DNA from: Fodinibacter sp963833495
GTDB taxonomy: Bacteria; Actinomycetota; Actinomycetes; Actinomycetales; Dermatophilaceae
Assembly: GCA_963833495.1 (NCBI GenBank)
Contig: CAWHYJ010000020.1
Location: forward strand, 322,691 to 386,690
Direction of reading: 5' to 3'
Length of the DNA stretch: 64,000 bases
Shown here one piece after another: positions 53,070 through 61,165 of this stretch. The notes under the pieces are model-generated. The model ran no database searches, had not been told where the DNA came from, and saw nothing but the letters and a program-made list of their open reading frames with translations. Each line of letters begins with the position of its first letter. Position 1 is the first letter of the stretch. Both the position numbers and the translations under genes were made by a program.

Positions 53070-53924
53070 TCAGGCGGGGTCGATGGGGGCGAAGATGGCA
53101 CCCAGGGAGCGCAACCGCTCCGCGCCGCCGTCGATCGCCGTGAGCACGCACAGGCCGGATGCCGTGGCCGCGATCGAGTGCTCCCAGTGCGCAGCGCGCG
53201 AGCGGTCGCGGGTGGCCACGGTCCAGTCGTCGTCGAGCACGATGTTGTCCTGGTCGCCCAGCGCCACCATCGGCTCGATGCAGATCGTGGTGCCGTCGAC
53301 CACCTTGGGGCCCTTGCCGCTCACCCGGTAGTTGGGCACCTGCGGGTCCATGTGCATCGAGGTGCCGATGCCGTGGCCGACGTAGTCCTCGACGATGCCG
53401 TACTCGCGCCCGCGGCGCGCACCGCTCTCGGTGAGGCTGTCCTCGACCGCTGCGCCCACGGCATACAGGCTCTCGCCCACCCGGAGCGCGGTGATGCCGG
53501 CCCACAGCGAGATCTCGGTGTCGTCGATGAGCTCGCGGTCCTGCGGACGGGCGGCCTCGTCCCCCCCGACGACGAGGCTGACCGCCGCGTCGCCGTTCCA
53601 GAGGCCGACCTGTGCGCCGCAGTCGATCGACAGCAGGTCACCCTCGAGCAGCACCCGGGGCCCGGGGATGCCGTGCACGATCTCCTCGTTGACCGACGTG
53701 CACAGCGTGTGCCGGTAGCCGGGCACGAGCTGGAAGTTGGGGATGCCGCCGTGGTCGCGGATGTGTGTCTCGGCAAGGGTGTCGAGCTCGAGGGTGGTCA
53801 TGCCGGGACGCACCGTGGCCTGCAGCAGCTCGAGGGTGCGGCCGACGAGCAGCCCCGCAGTGCGCATGCCGGCGAGCTGCTCGGGCGTCTTGGCCTCGCA
53901 GCGGTCACGGTTGAACAGCCCCAT
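53070..53924 (-). CDS. map: Type I methionine aminopeptidase
   Basis: A 284-residue enzyme removing N-terminal Met. The metal-binding residues fit the pita-bread fold: HGIPG (His), LLSIDCGAQVGLWNGDAAVSL (first Asp pair), GHGIGTSMHMDPQVPNY (His), ICIEPMVALG (Glu) and HWEHSIAAT (Glu/His). ATG at 53924. In most genomes map directly follows adk; here a 1.2-kb insertion on the other strand separates them. Confidence 0.95.
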   Translation of the reverse strand: MGLFNRDRCEAKTPEQLAGMRTAGLLVGRTLELLQATVRPGMTTLELDTLAETHIRDHGGIPNFQLVPGYRHTLCTSVNEEIVHGIPGPRVLLEGDLLSIDCGAQVGLWNGDAAVSLVVGGDEAARPQDRELIDDTEISLWAGITALRVGESLYAVGAAVEDSLTESGARRGREYGIVEDYVGHGIGTSMHMDPQVPNYRVSGKGPKVVDGTTICIEPMVALGDQDNIVLDDDWTVATRDRSRAAHWEHSIAATASGLCVLTAIDGGAERLRSLGAIFAPIDPA

Positions 53925-53990
53925 GCCGCGGAACCCTACCGGCGCACCCCCGCCTCCCCCGCATCCGCCGCCGCCTCCCCCCGGTCGCAG

Positions 53991-54048
53991 AACGCAGAAG
54001 TTCGGATGCCGCGCAGCAATTGCCGAGCGCGAGCCGAACTTCTGCGTG
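53991..54048. repeat. 58-bp dispersed palindrome, copy 2 (degenerate centre)
   Basis: The outer arms CGCAGAAGTTCGG (53993-54005) and their complement (54034-54046) are perfect, and the 28-nt centre is diverged. Same total span as copies at 25066-25123 and 55073-55130. It lies between the divergent map and AbiEi-like genes, so it is not a simple terminator there. Confidence 0.8.
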
Positions 54049-54112
54049 CGGGTTGTCCACAGGCGGCCGGTTCCCTCTGGCGGCGGCGCACTGCGGGCGA
54101 AAGCGTGGACCC

Positions 54113-55063
54113 ATGGACGGTCGGCTCTCCGCGGTGTTCGCGGCCCAGGGTGGTGTCGCATCATCAGCGGATGCCGCACGCCTGGGGATCCGCGCCGCGC
54201 ACCTCGACGCGCTCGTCCGCTCCCGCCAGCTCGTGCGGGTCCGGCGCGGCGCCTACGTGCTCAAGGAGACCTACGACCGCGCGGACGTCTGGGATCGCTA
54301 TCGGCTCCGCGCGCGGGCGATCCTGCGCACGAGGCCGCCCATCGACGCCGCCAGCCACCACGCTGCGCTGATGCTGCACGCCGTCGACACCTTCGACGTG
54401 GACCTCTCGGTCGTGGACGTCGTCGCCGACGTCGCGGCGGCCCGCGTGCGTAGCGGCCTTCGCACCCACCCAGGGCACGGGCTCGTCGCCGACCGGGCTC
54501 GTGGGTTCAACGTGGTGGGAGTTCCGCTCGCTCTGTGCCAGGTCGCCGGTGGCTCCGGAGTGCTCTCGGCCGTCTGTTCGATGGATGACGCACTCCACGA
54601 CAGGCGCTGCACCCGCCGTGAGCTGGAGGATGCCGTCGCCCAGCTGCCGGAGCACCACCAGGATCCGGCCCGGCGCGCCATCGACCTGACAGACCCGCTG
54701 AGCGAGTCGGTCGGTGAGACGCGCACCCGGGTGATGCTCCGCGACCTCGGGTTCTCCGTCGAGCCGCAGAAGACCCTGCGCCGAGGGCGCGTCTTCGTGG
54801 CGCGCGTCGACTTCCTCGTCGAGGGAGTGGTCGCGGTCGAGTTCGACGGCCTCGTCAAGTACGAGGGGCTCGACGGCCGGGCGGCCCTTGCCGCAGAGAA
54901 GGCCCGGGAGTCGGCCATCGTGGATCTCGGTTACGAGGTGGTGCGGCTCGTCTGGGCCGACCTGGCGGACCCGGCTGAGGTCGCCCGCCGCATCCGTGCG
55001 GCACGGACCCGGGCGCGGGGCCGTCGGCGCGCGGCATCCGCGCCCCTGGACTCCCGTGGCTGA
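54113..55063 (+). CDS. AbiEi-type winged helix plus DUF559/Vsr-like nuclease-fold protein
   Basis: A 316-residue protein. Residues 1-50 resemble the AbiEi_4 winged helix (RLSAVFAAQGGVASSADAARLGIRAAHLDALVRSRQLVRVRRGAYVL), the antitoxin N-terminal domain of type IV toxin-antitoxin systems. Residues about 205-305 resemble DUF559, a Vsr/PD-(D/E)XK fold (ESVGETRTRVMLRDLGF; RVDFLVEGVVAVEFDGLVKY; YEVVRLVWADL) with candidate Glu/Asp residues. No AbiEii nucleotidyltransferase toxin is adjacent, so it is an orphan. It lies between adk and map on the opposite strand, flanked by palindrome copies 2 and 3. Role unknown; defence is inference. Confidence 0.72.
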   Translation: MDGRLSAVFAAQGGVASSADAARLGIRAAHLDALVRSRQLVRVRRGAYVLKETYDRADVWDRYRLRARAILRTRPPIDAASHHAALMLHAVDTFDVDLSVVDVVADVAAARVRSGLRTHPGHGLVADRARGFNVVGVPLALCQVAGGSGVLSAVCSMDDALHDRRCTRRELEDAVAQLPEHHQDPARRAIDLTDPLSESVGETRTRVMLRDLGFSVEPQKTLRRGRVFVARVDFLVEGVVAVEFDGLVKYEGLDGRAALAAEKARESAIVDLGYEVVRLVWADLADPAEVARRIRAARTRARGRRRAASAPLDSRG

Positions 55064-55072
55064 GCGGGCCTC

Positions 55073-55130
55073 CACGCAGAAGTTCGGCCGGCACGCAGCG
55101 ATCGCTGCGTGCCGGCCGAACTTCTGCGTG
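55073..55130. repeat. 58-bp dispersed palindrome, copy 3 (perfect)
   Basis: The left half 55073-55101 is the exact complement of 55102-55130, giving a perfect 29-bp-arm palindrome centred on GCGATCGC. It begins 9 bp after the AbiEi-like stop and ends 5 bp before the adk stop codon complement, so it could terminate both convergent genes. Confidence 0.95.
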
Positions 55131-55135
55131 TGCTG

Positions 55136-55696
55136 TCAGGTGAGGGCGGCGAGGATGCGGCCGGTGACCTCGTCGACCTGGCCCATGCCGTCGACCTCGA
55201 CCAGCAGGCCGTGCCCGCGGTAGGTGTCGGACAGCGGTTTGGTCTCGCGGTGGTAGATGGCCATCCGCTCGCGGATGACGTCCTCGGTGTCGTCGGACCG
55301 GCCCTCGGACTCGGCCCGCTTGAGCAGCCGAGCCACGACCGCGTCGTCGTCGACGGTGAGCTCGAGCACGTGGTCGAGCGAGGCTCCGTGGGCGGCCAGC
55401 ATGCCGTCGAGCGCCTCGACCTGCGCGAGGGTGCGCGGGTAGCCGTCGAGCAGGAAGCCCGGGGCGCAGTCGTCCTGGCCGAGCCGATCCTCGACGATGG
55501 CGTTGGTGACGTCGTCGCTGACGTAGCCGCCCGACGCGAGGATCTCCTTGACCTGGAGCCCGAGCGGGGTCTCGTTCTTGATGTTGGCGCGGAAGATGTC
55601 GCCGGTGGAGATGGCCGGGATGCCGAGGTGCTCGGCGATCCGGGCGGCCTGGGTGCCCTTACCCGCACCGGGCGGGCCGAGGATGATCAGGCGCAT
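55136..55696 (-). CDS. adk: Adenylate kinase
   Basis: A 186-residue kinase (ATP + AMP to 2 ADP). The P-loop is GPPGAGKGTQAARI, with STGDIFRANI for AMP binding and GFLLDGYPRT. The LID is short and lacks zinc cysteines, the usual actinobacterial short form versus 214 residues in E. coli. 46 bp downstream of secY. Confidence 0.97.
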   Translation of the reverse strand: MRLIILGPPGAGKGTQAARIAEHLGIPAISTGDIFRANIKNETPLGLQVKEILASGGYVSDDVTNAIVEDRLGQDDCAPGFLLDGYPRTLAQVEALDGMLAAHGASLDHVLELTVDDDAVVARLLKRAESEGRSDDTEDVIRERMAIYHRETKPLSDTYRGHGLLVEVDGMGQVDEVTGRILAALT

Positions 55697-55742
55697 GTCG
55701 CGGCCCCCGGGTGGGGAGCGGGCGGGAGGGGGCGGTGCGAGG

Positions 55743-57056
55743 TCAACGGAGGAACCCTTCGTAGTGCCGCTGCTGCAGCTGGGCCTCGATCTGCTTCACC
55801 GTCTCCAGGCCGACACCCACGATGATCAGGATCGAGGTGCCACCGAAGGGGAAGCTCTGGTCTGCACCGACGAGGACCAACGCGATGAGCGGGATGAGCG
55901 AGACGAACGCGAGGTACAGCGCGCCCGGCACCGTGATGCGGTTCAGGACGTAGCTGAGGTACTCGGCCGTGGGTCGCCCGGCGCGAATACCCGGGATGAA
56001 GCCGCCGTACTTCTTCATGTTGTCGGCGACCTCGGTCGGGTTGAACGTGATCGACACGTAGAAGAACGTGAAGAACAGGATCAGGAGGGTGTACATCAGC
56101 ATGTAGTAGGGGTGGTCACCACGCACCAGGTGCGTGTTGATCCAGTCGACCCACCCGGGGCTGGTGCCGTCGGAGCGCTGGTTGAACTGCGCGAGCAGCA
56201 TCGGGAGCGACAGCAGCGAGCTGGCGAAGATGACCGGGATGACGCCGGCCATGTTGACCTTGAGCGGGATGTAGGTGGAGGTGCCGCCGTAGACGCGCCG
56301 CCCCACCATCCGCTTGGCGTACTGCACCGGGATTCTCCGCTGGCTCTGCTCGACGAAGACGACGAGGGCGATGACGGCGAAGCCCATCAGGATGATGCCG
56401 ATGAAGACGGTCCAGCCGGACCGCTGCTGAATGGCCCACAGCGAGCTGGGGAAGCGCGCGCAGATCGAGGTGAAGATCAGGATCGACATGCCGTTGCCGA
56501 TGCCCTTGTCGGTGACGAGCTCACCGAGCCACATGATCACGCCGGTGCCGGCGGTCATGGTGAGCACCATGATCAGGATCGTGACGGTCGAGTCGTCGGT
56601 GAGGATGTTGGTGCACGACGGGTTGCTGAACAGCGACTGCGGGTTCTGCGCGAAGGTGATCAGCGTCGAGGACTGCAGGATCGCCAAGCCGATGGTGAGG
56701 TAGCGCGTGTACTGCGTCATCTTGGTCTGACCGGCCTGGCCCTCCTTCTTGAGGGCCTCGAAGCGCGGGATGACCACGGTCAGCAGCTGGATGATGATGC
56801 TCGCCGTGATGTACGGCATGATCCCCAGCGCGAAGATCGACAGCTGGAGCAGCGCACCGCCGCTGAACAGGTTGACCAGACCGAGCAGGCCGTTGCTGTT
56901 GTCGGCGCCGGAGATGCACTTCTGCACCAGCGGGTAGCTCACCCCGGGCGTGGGCACGTGGGCCCCGAGCCGGTACACGGCGATCATCGCCAGGGTGAAC
57001 AGAATCTTCCTGCGCAGGTCGGGCGTCTTGAACGCGCGTCCGAAAGCGGTGAGCAC
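55743..57056 (-). CDS. secY: Protein translocase subunit SecY
   Basis: A 437-residue, ten-helix channel. GAHVPTPGVS, the plug region SGGALLQLSIFALGIMPYITASIIIQLL (seen in pieces) and GGFIPGIRAGRPTAEYLSYVLNRIT are diagnostic. 172 bp separate it from rplO, with a hairpin between, so secY-adk may be partly uncoupled from the ribosomal genes. Confidence 0.97.
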   Translation of the reverse strand: MLTAFGRAFKTPDLRRKILFTLAMIAVYRLGAHVPTPGVSYPLVQKCISGADNSNGLLGLVNLFSGGALLQLSIFALGIMPYITASIIIQLLTVVIPRFEALKKEGQAGQTKMTQYTRYLTIGLAILQSSTLITFAQNPQSLFSNPSCTNILTDDSTVTILIMVLTMTAGTGVIMWLGELVTDKGIGNGMSILIFTSICARFPSSLWAIQQRSGWTVFIGIILMGFAVIALVVFVEQSQRRIPVQYAKRMVGRRVYGGTSTYIPLKVNMAGVIPVIFASSLLSLPMLLAQFNQRSDGTSPGWVDWINTHLVRGDHPYYMLMYTLLILFFTFFYVSITFNPTEVADNMKKYGGFIPGIRAGRPTAEYLSYVLNRITVPGALYLAFVSLIPLIALVLVGADQSFPFGGTSILIIVGVGLETVKQIEAQLQQRHYEGFLR

Positions 57057-57158
57057 AGGTCCTCCAGGGGTTGCGGCGAAAAGATGGCCGCGTCGTCATC
57101 GATCGTTCTCAAGATACCCGTCGTTGCCGGGGCGCCCGGCACCGGCGGGGGAAATGCC

Positions 57159-57210
57159 ACGTGCCGCAGGGCCGGTTCCCGAGGAAACCCGGGATCCTGC
57201 CCTGCGGCAC
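57159..57210 (-). terminator. Hairpin between rplO and secY (terminator or attenuator)
   Basis: A perfect 13-bp stem: CGTGCCGCAGGGC (57159-57171) pairs with 57198-57210; the 26-nt loop can pair further. It starts 18 bp past the rplO stop. It would end or attenuate the spc transcript before secY. Confidence 0.8.
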
Positions 57211-57228
57211 GGTGTCATGGGTCGGGCG

Positions 57229-57714
57229 TCAGGCGATGGTCGCCGAGCCGCCCGCCGCCTCGATCTTCTCCTTGGCGCTGCCGGAGAACGCGTTGGCCGT
57301 CACGTTGACGGCCGCCGTGATCTCGCCGCTGCCGAGCACCTTCACGAGGTGCCCGTCGCGAACCGCGCCCTTGGCGACCAGGTCCTCGATGCTCACGTCA
57401 CCACCGTCGGGGTAGTGCGCGTTCAGCCACTCGAGGTTCACGACCTGGTACTCGGTCTTGAACGGGTTCTTGAAGCCGCGAAGCTTCGGGAACCGCATGT
57501 GCAGCGGCGTGGTGCCGCCCTGGAAGCCCGCGGGCACCTGGTACCGGGCCTTGGTGCCCTTGGTACCGCGACCGGCGGTCTTGCCACGACGCCCACCCTC
57601 ACCACGACCCACGCGGATCTTGGCGGACTTGGCGCCCGGCGCGGGGCGCAGGTGGTGCACCTTCAGTGCAGCGGAACCCTCGGCGGCCTTGGCAGCCTTC
57701 GTGGTGTCAGCCAT
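57229..57714 (-). CDS. rplO: 50S ribosomal protein L15
   Basis: A 161-residue L15. LKVHHLRPAPGAKSAKIRVGRGEGGRRGKTAGRGTKG (in parts) and FKNPFKTEYQVVNLEWLNA are typical. ATG at 57714 lies 2 bp after the rpmD stop; a GTG two codons upstream overlaps it. Confidence 0.96.
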   Translation of the reverse strand: MADTTKAAKAAEGSAALKVHHLRPAPGAKSAKIRVGRGEGGRRGKTAGRGTKGTKARYQVPAGFQGGTTPLHMRFPKLRGFKNPFKTEYQVVNLEWLNAHYPDGGDVSIEDLVAKGAVRDGHLVKVLGSGEITAAVNVTANAFSGSAKEKIEAAGGSATIA

Positions 57715-57716
57715 GT

Positions 57717-57899
57717 TCACTCAACCTCCTCGACGGCCACCAGGTGGGTCACCGTCTTGACCATCCCGCGGATCTCGGGACGGTCCTCCTTGACGACGAC
57801 GTCGCCGATGCGCTTCAGACCGAGGCTGCGCAGCGTGTCACGCTGGTTCTGCTTGCCACCGATCTCGGAACGGGTCTGGGTCACCTTCAGACGAGCCAT
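57717..57899 (-). CDS. rpmD: 50S ribosomal protein L30
   Basis: A 60-residue L30, MARLKVTQTRSEIGGKQNQR then LGLKRIGDVVVKEDRPEIRGM. Its ATG overlaps the rpsE stop (TGATG). Confidence 0.96.
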   Translation of the reverse strand: MARLKVTQTRSEIGGKQNQRDTLRSLGLKRIGDVVVKEDRPEIRGMVKTVTHLVAVEEVE

Positions 57900-58543
57900 C
57901 ACGCACCCGCCTTGGCCTCGGCGATGCCGGCGGCCTGGGCCCGGAGCATCGCCGCGGGGGCGACCCGGTCCACGGGCAGGCCGCGGCGAGCCGCGACCGC
58001 CTCCGGACGCTCGAGGCCCTTCAGGGCCGCGACCGTCGCGTGGACGATGTTGATCGCGTTGTCCGAGCCGAGGCTCTTGGACAGCACGTCGTGGATGCCG
58101 GCGCACTCGAGCACCGCACGCACCGGGCCACCGGCGATGACACCGGTACCGGGGCTGGCGGGGCGCAGCATGACGACACCGGCAGCGGCCTCACCCTGGA
58201 CGGGGTGCGGGATGGTGCCCTGGATGCGCGGGACCTTGAAGAACTCCTTCTTGGCCTCCTCGACACCCTTGGCGATCGCCGCGGGCACCTCCTTGGCCTT
58301 GCCGTAGCCGACACCGACGGTGCCGTCACCGTCACCGACGACGACGAGCGCGGTGAAGCTGAACCGGCGGCCACCCTTGACGACCTTGGCGACGCGGTTG
58401 ATGGTCACGACACGCTCGAGGTACTGGCTCTTCTCGGGCTCGCGGGCGTCCCGACGGCCGCCGTCACGGCCGCCGCGGCCCTCGCGGCCACCGCGCTCCG
58501 CGGTGGCGGGCCCGCCGGTGCCTCGACGCTGGGGTCCTGGCAT
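57899..58543 (-). CDS. rpsE: 30S ribosomal protein S5
   Basis: A 214-residue S5. A Gly/Arg-rich N-terminal extension (about 40 residues) precedes the dsRNA-binding fold (LERVVTINRVAKVVKGGRRFSFTALVVVGD) and the C-terminal domain GTGVIAGGPVRAVLECAGI. ATG at 58543. It contributes to decoding fidelity. Confidence 0.96.
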   Translation of the reverse strand: MPGPQRRGTGGPATAERGGREGRGGRDGGRRDAREPEKSQYLERVVTINRVAKVVKGGRRFSFTALVVVGDGDGTVGVGYGKAKEVPAAIAKGVEEAKKEFFKVPRIQGTIPHPVQGEAAAGVVMLRPASPGTGVIAGGPVRAVLECAGIHDVLSKSLGSDNAINIVHATVAALKGLERPEAVAARRGLPVDRVAPAAMLRAQAAGIAEAKAGA

Positions 58544-58586
58544 CAGATGTTCCTCATCTCGACAACGAAAGTGGTCTGGGTGGCGG

Positions 58587-58961
58587 TCACAGTGAGAGCC
58601 CGCCTTCCCGAGCGCCGTCCGCGATGGCGGCGACGCGACCGTGGTACTGGTTGCCCCCACGGTCGAAGACGACGGCCTCGACGCCGGCGGCCTTGGCGCG
58701 CTCGGCGACGAGCTCACCGACCTTCTTGGCCTTGGCGGTCTTGTCGCCGTCGAAGGCGCGGACGTCCGCCTCCATGGTGGAGGCCGACGCGACGGTCTTG
58801 CCCACGGTGTCGTCGACGACCTGCACGAAGACGTGGCGCGCGGAGCGCGACACGACCAGGCGGGGGCGCACCGAGGTGCCCGTGACGACCTTGCGGACGC
58901 GGAAGTGGCGGCGGCTGCGGGCAGCGGTCTTGCCCTTGGCGCGCTTGACGATCAGTGCCAT
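58587..58961 (-). CDS. rplR: 50S ribosomal protein L18
   Basis: A 124-residue 5S rRNA-binding protein. RRHFRVRKVVTGTSVRPRLVV and VVFDRGGNQYHGRVAAIADGAREGGL are diagnostic. Full length, in standard order after rplF. Confidence 0.97.
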   Translation of the reverse strand: MALIVKRAKGKTAARSRRHFRVRKVVTGTSVRPRLVVSRSARHVFVQVVDDTVGKTVASASTMEADVRAFDGDKTAKAKKVGELVAERAKAAGVEAVVFDRGGNQYHGRVAAIADGAREGGLSL

Positions 58962-58964
58962 GGC

Positions 58965-59501
58965 TTACTTACCAGCCTTTCCGACCTTGCGGCGGATCTG
59001 CTCGCCCGCGTAGCGGACGCCCTTGCCCTTGTACGGGTCGGGCTTGCGGAGCTTGCGGATGTTCGCGGCGACCTCGCCGACGAGCTGCTTGTCGATGCCC
59101 TGCACGGCGAACCGGGTCTGGTTCTCCACGGCGAAGGTGATGCCGGTGGGGGGCTCGACGGTGATGGAGTGCGAGTAACCCAGGGCGAACTCGAGGTTGG
59201 AGCCCTTGGCCAGCACGCGGTAACCGGTGCCGTGGATCTCGAGCTTCTTCTCGTAGCCCTCGGTGACGCCGAGCACCATGTTGTTGATCAGGGTGCGGGT
59301 CAGGCCGTGCAGCGAGCGCGAGACGCGCGCGTCGTCCGGGCGCTTGACCTCGAGGCCGTTCTCGCCCTTCTCGACGGTGATCGGCTCGGCCACGACGTGG
59401 CTGAGCTCACCCTTGGGGCCCTTGACCTTGACGGTCTGGCCCTCGATGGCGATGTCGACCCCGGCGGGGACGGTGACGGGGAGACGTCCGATGCGTGACA
59501 T
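58965..59501 (-). CDS. rplF: 50S ribosomal protein L6
   Basis: A 178-residue L6, MSRIGRLPVTVPAGVDIAI to the conserved C-terminal KPDPYKGKGVRYAGEQIRRK. It binds near the sarcin-ricin loop. 12 bp after rpsH. Confidence 0.97.
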   Translation of the reverse strand: MSRIGRLPVTVPAGVDIAIEGQTVKVKGPKGELSHVVAEPITVEKGENGLEVKRPDDARVSRSLHGLTRTLINNMVLGVTEGYEKKLEIHGTGYRVLAKGSNLEFALGYSHSITVEPPTGITFAVENQTRFAVQGIDKQLVGEVAANIRKLRKPDPYKGKGVRYAGEQIRRKVGKAGK

Positions 59502-59513
59502 GTCAGTAACCCC

Positions 59514-59912
59514 TTACCAGATGTAGGCGAGGACTTCCCCACCCACACCCTTGTTGGCGGCCTGACGGTCGGTCAGCAGGCCGGAGGACGTCGAGATGAT
59601 CGCGACACCCAGGCCACCGAGCACCTTCGGCAGGTTGGTGGACTTGGCGTACACGCGCAGGCCCGGCTTGGACACGCGGCGCACACCGGCGATGGAGCGC
59701 TCGCGGTTGGGGCCGTACTTGAGGTTGACGGTGAGCGTCTTGCCCACCTCGGCGTCCTCGACGGTCCAACCGGCGATGTACCCCTCGGCCTCGAGGATCT
59801 CGGCGATGTGGCTCTTGAGCTTCGAGAACGGCATGGAGACTGCGTCCTTGTGCGCCGAGTTGGCGTTGCGGACGCGGGTCAACATGTCCGCGATCGGGTC
59901 GGTCATGGTCAT
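59514..59912 (-). CDS. rpsH: 30S ribosomal protein S8
   Basis: A 132-residue S8. DPIADMLTRVRNANSAHKD and the C-terminal ISTSSGLLTDRQAANKGVGGEVL are diagnostic. ATG at 59912 (a second ATG two codons later). 148 bp separate it from rpsN, without a gene. Confidence 0.97.
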   Translation of the reverse strand: MTMTDPIADMLTRVRNANSAHKDAVSMPFSKLKSHIAEILEAEGYIAGWTVEDAEVGKTLTVNLKYGPNRERSIAGVRRVSKPGLRVYAKSTNLPKVLGGLGVAIISTSSGLLTDRQAANKGVGGEVLAYIW

Positions 59913-60060
59913 TGGGCTTCTCCGCCCTCTCTCAGCACGGTTTCCTCCGAGCAACACTCGGCGGACCTGCGCTGTAGATGGTCTTGGGTTCGTACGGATG
60001 CCGCGGGGTTGCGGCGGGTGGGGACGCGCGGCCGGGAGCCGGCCGGCATCCCCCGGGACA

Positions 60061-60246
60061 TCACCAGCTGGACTTGGTCACACCGGGGAGCTCGCCGCGG
60101 TGGGCCATCTCCCGCAGGCAGATCCGGCACAGGCCGAACTTGCGGTAGACCGAGTGCGGACGGCCACAGCGCTGGCAGCGGGTGTAGCCGCGGACCGCGA
60201 ACTTCGGCTTCTTGTTCGCCTTGTTGACAAGGGCAGTCTTGGCCAT
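60061..60246 (-). CDS. rpsN: 30S ribosomal protein S14 type Z
   Basis: A 61-residue zinc form of S14, with ligands in CQRCGRPH and FGLCRICLRE. It ends LPGVTKSSW. 2 bp after rplE, as in the spc operon. Confidence 0.97.
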   Translation of the reverse strand: MAKTALVNKANKKPKFAVRGYTRCQRCGRPHSVYRKFGLCRICLREMAHRGELPGVTKSSW

Positions 60247-60248
60247 GC

Positions 60249-60809
60249 TCAGTTCTCCTTGAACGGGAAGCCGAGCGCCTTGAGCAGCGCGCGTCCCTCG
60301 TCGTCGTTCGTCGCGGTCGTCACGACCGTGATGTCCATGCCGCGGACGCGGTCGATGCGGTCCTGGTCGATCTCGTGGAACATCGACTGCTCGGTGAGCC
60401 CGAACGTGTAGTTGCCACGGCCGTCGAACTGCTTGGGCGACAGACCACGGAAGTCACGGATGCGGGGCAGCGCCGTGCTGACGAGCCGGTCGAGGAACTC
60501 CCACATGCGGTCGCCGCGCAGCGTGGTGTGGGCGCCGATCGGCATCCCCTCACGCAGCTTGAACTGGGCGATCGACTTGCGGGCCTTGGTCACGACCGGC
60601 TTCTGGCCGGTGATGGCGGTGAGGTCGCGGACGGCACCCTCGATGAGCTTGCTGTCCTTCGCGGCGTCACCCACGCCCATGTTGACGACGACCTTGACGA
60701 CGCCGGGGATCTGCATGACGTTCTCGAACCCGAACTGCTCGCGCAGGGAGCCCTTGATCTCGTCCTGGTAGCGCGCCTTCAGGCGCGGCTGGGTAGCGGT
60801 GTCAGCCAT
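60249..60809 (-). CDS. rplE: 50S ribosomal protein L5
   Basis: A 186-residue 5S rRNA-binding protein. ENVMQIPGVVKVVVNMGVGDA, KARKSIAQFKLREGMPIG and GMDITVVTTATNDDEGRALL are typical. ATG at 60809; an in-frame GTG at 60818 would overlap the rplX stop. Confidence 0.97.
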   Translation of the reverse strand: MADTATQPRLKARYQDEIKGSLREQFGFENVMQIPGVVKVVVNMGVGDAAKDSKLIEGAVRDLTAITGQKPVVTKARKSIAQFKLREGMPIGAHTTLRGDRMWEFLDRLVSTALPRIRDFRGLSPKQFDGRGNYTFGLTEQSMFHEIDQDRIDRVRGMDITVVTTATNDDEGRALLKALGFPFKEN

Positions 60810-60814
60810 CTCTC

Positions 60815-61162
60815 TCACAGGTCCTTGCCCGAGCGCACGCCGACGCGGACACGGCTCGCCTTCTGGCGGCCGTCACGCTCGACGGTCTCGACGCGGGTCT
60901 TGATCCGGGTGGGCTTCTTGTCGGAGGGGTCGACGACGGCCACGTTGCTCACGTGGATCGGCGACTCCTGCACGACCAGGCCACCGGTGCGGGTGCCGCG
61001 GGCGGACTGGCCGGCCTTGGTGTGCCGGGTGACCCGGTTGACGCCCTCGACGGTCACGCGCTGGGTCTCTCGGTTGACCGAGATGACCTTGCCCGTGGCG
61101 CCCTTGTCCTTGCCGGTCAACACCTGCACGGTGTCGCCCTTCTTGATCTTCATGGTCGCCAT
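60815..61162 (-). CDS. rplX: 50S ribosomal protein L24
   Basis: A 115-residue KOW-domain protein, KIKKGDTVQVLTGKDKGATG, followed by VEGVNRVTRHTK. It initiates 50S assembly. ATGs at 61162 and 61153 are both possible. 3 bp after rplN. Confidence 0.96.
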   Translation of the reverse strand: MATMKIKKGDTVQVLTGKDKGATGKVISVNRETQRVTVEGVNRVTRHTKAGQSARGTRTGGLVVQESPIHVSNVAVVDPSDKKPTRIKTRVETVERDGRQKASRVRVGVRSGKDL

Positions 61163-61165
61163 GGC

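Noticed and set aside
59996..60057. Inverted GGATGCCG/CGGCATCC pair as a terminator between rpsN and rpsH
   Set aside because: The 8-bp arms are about 40 nt apart and the heptamer is abundant window-wide, so pairing is probably incidental.
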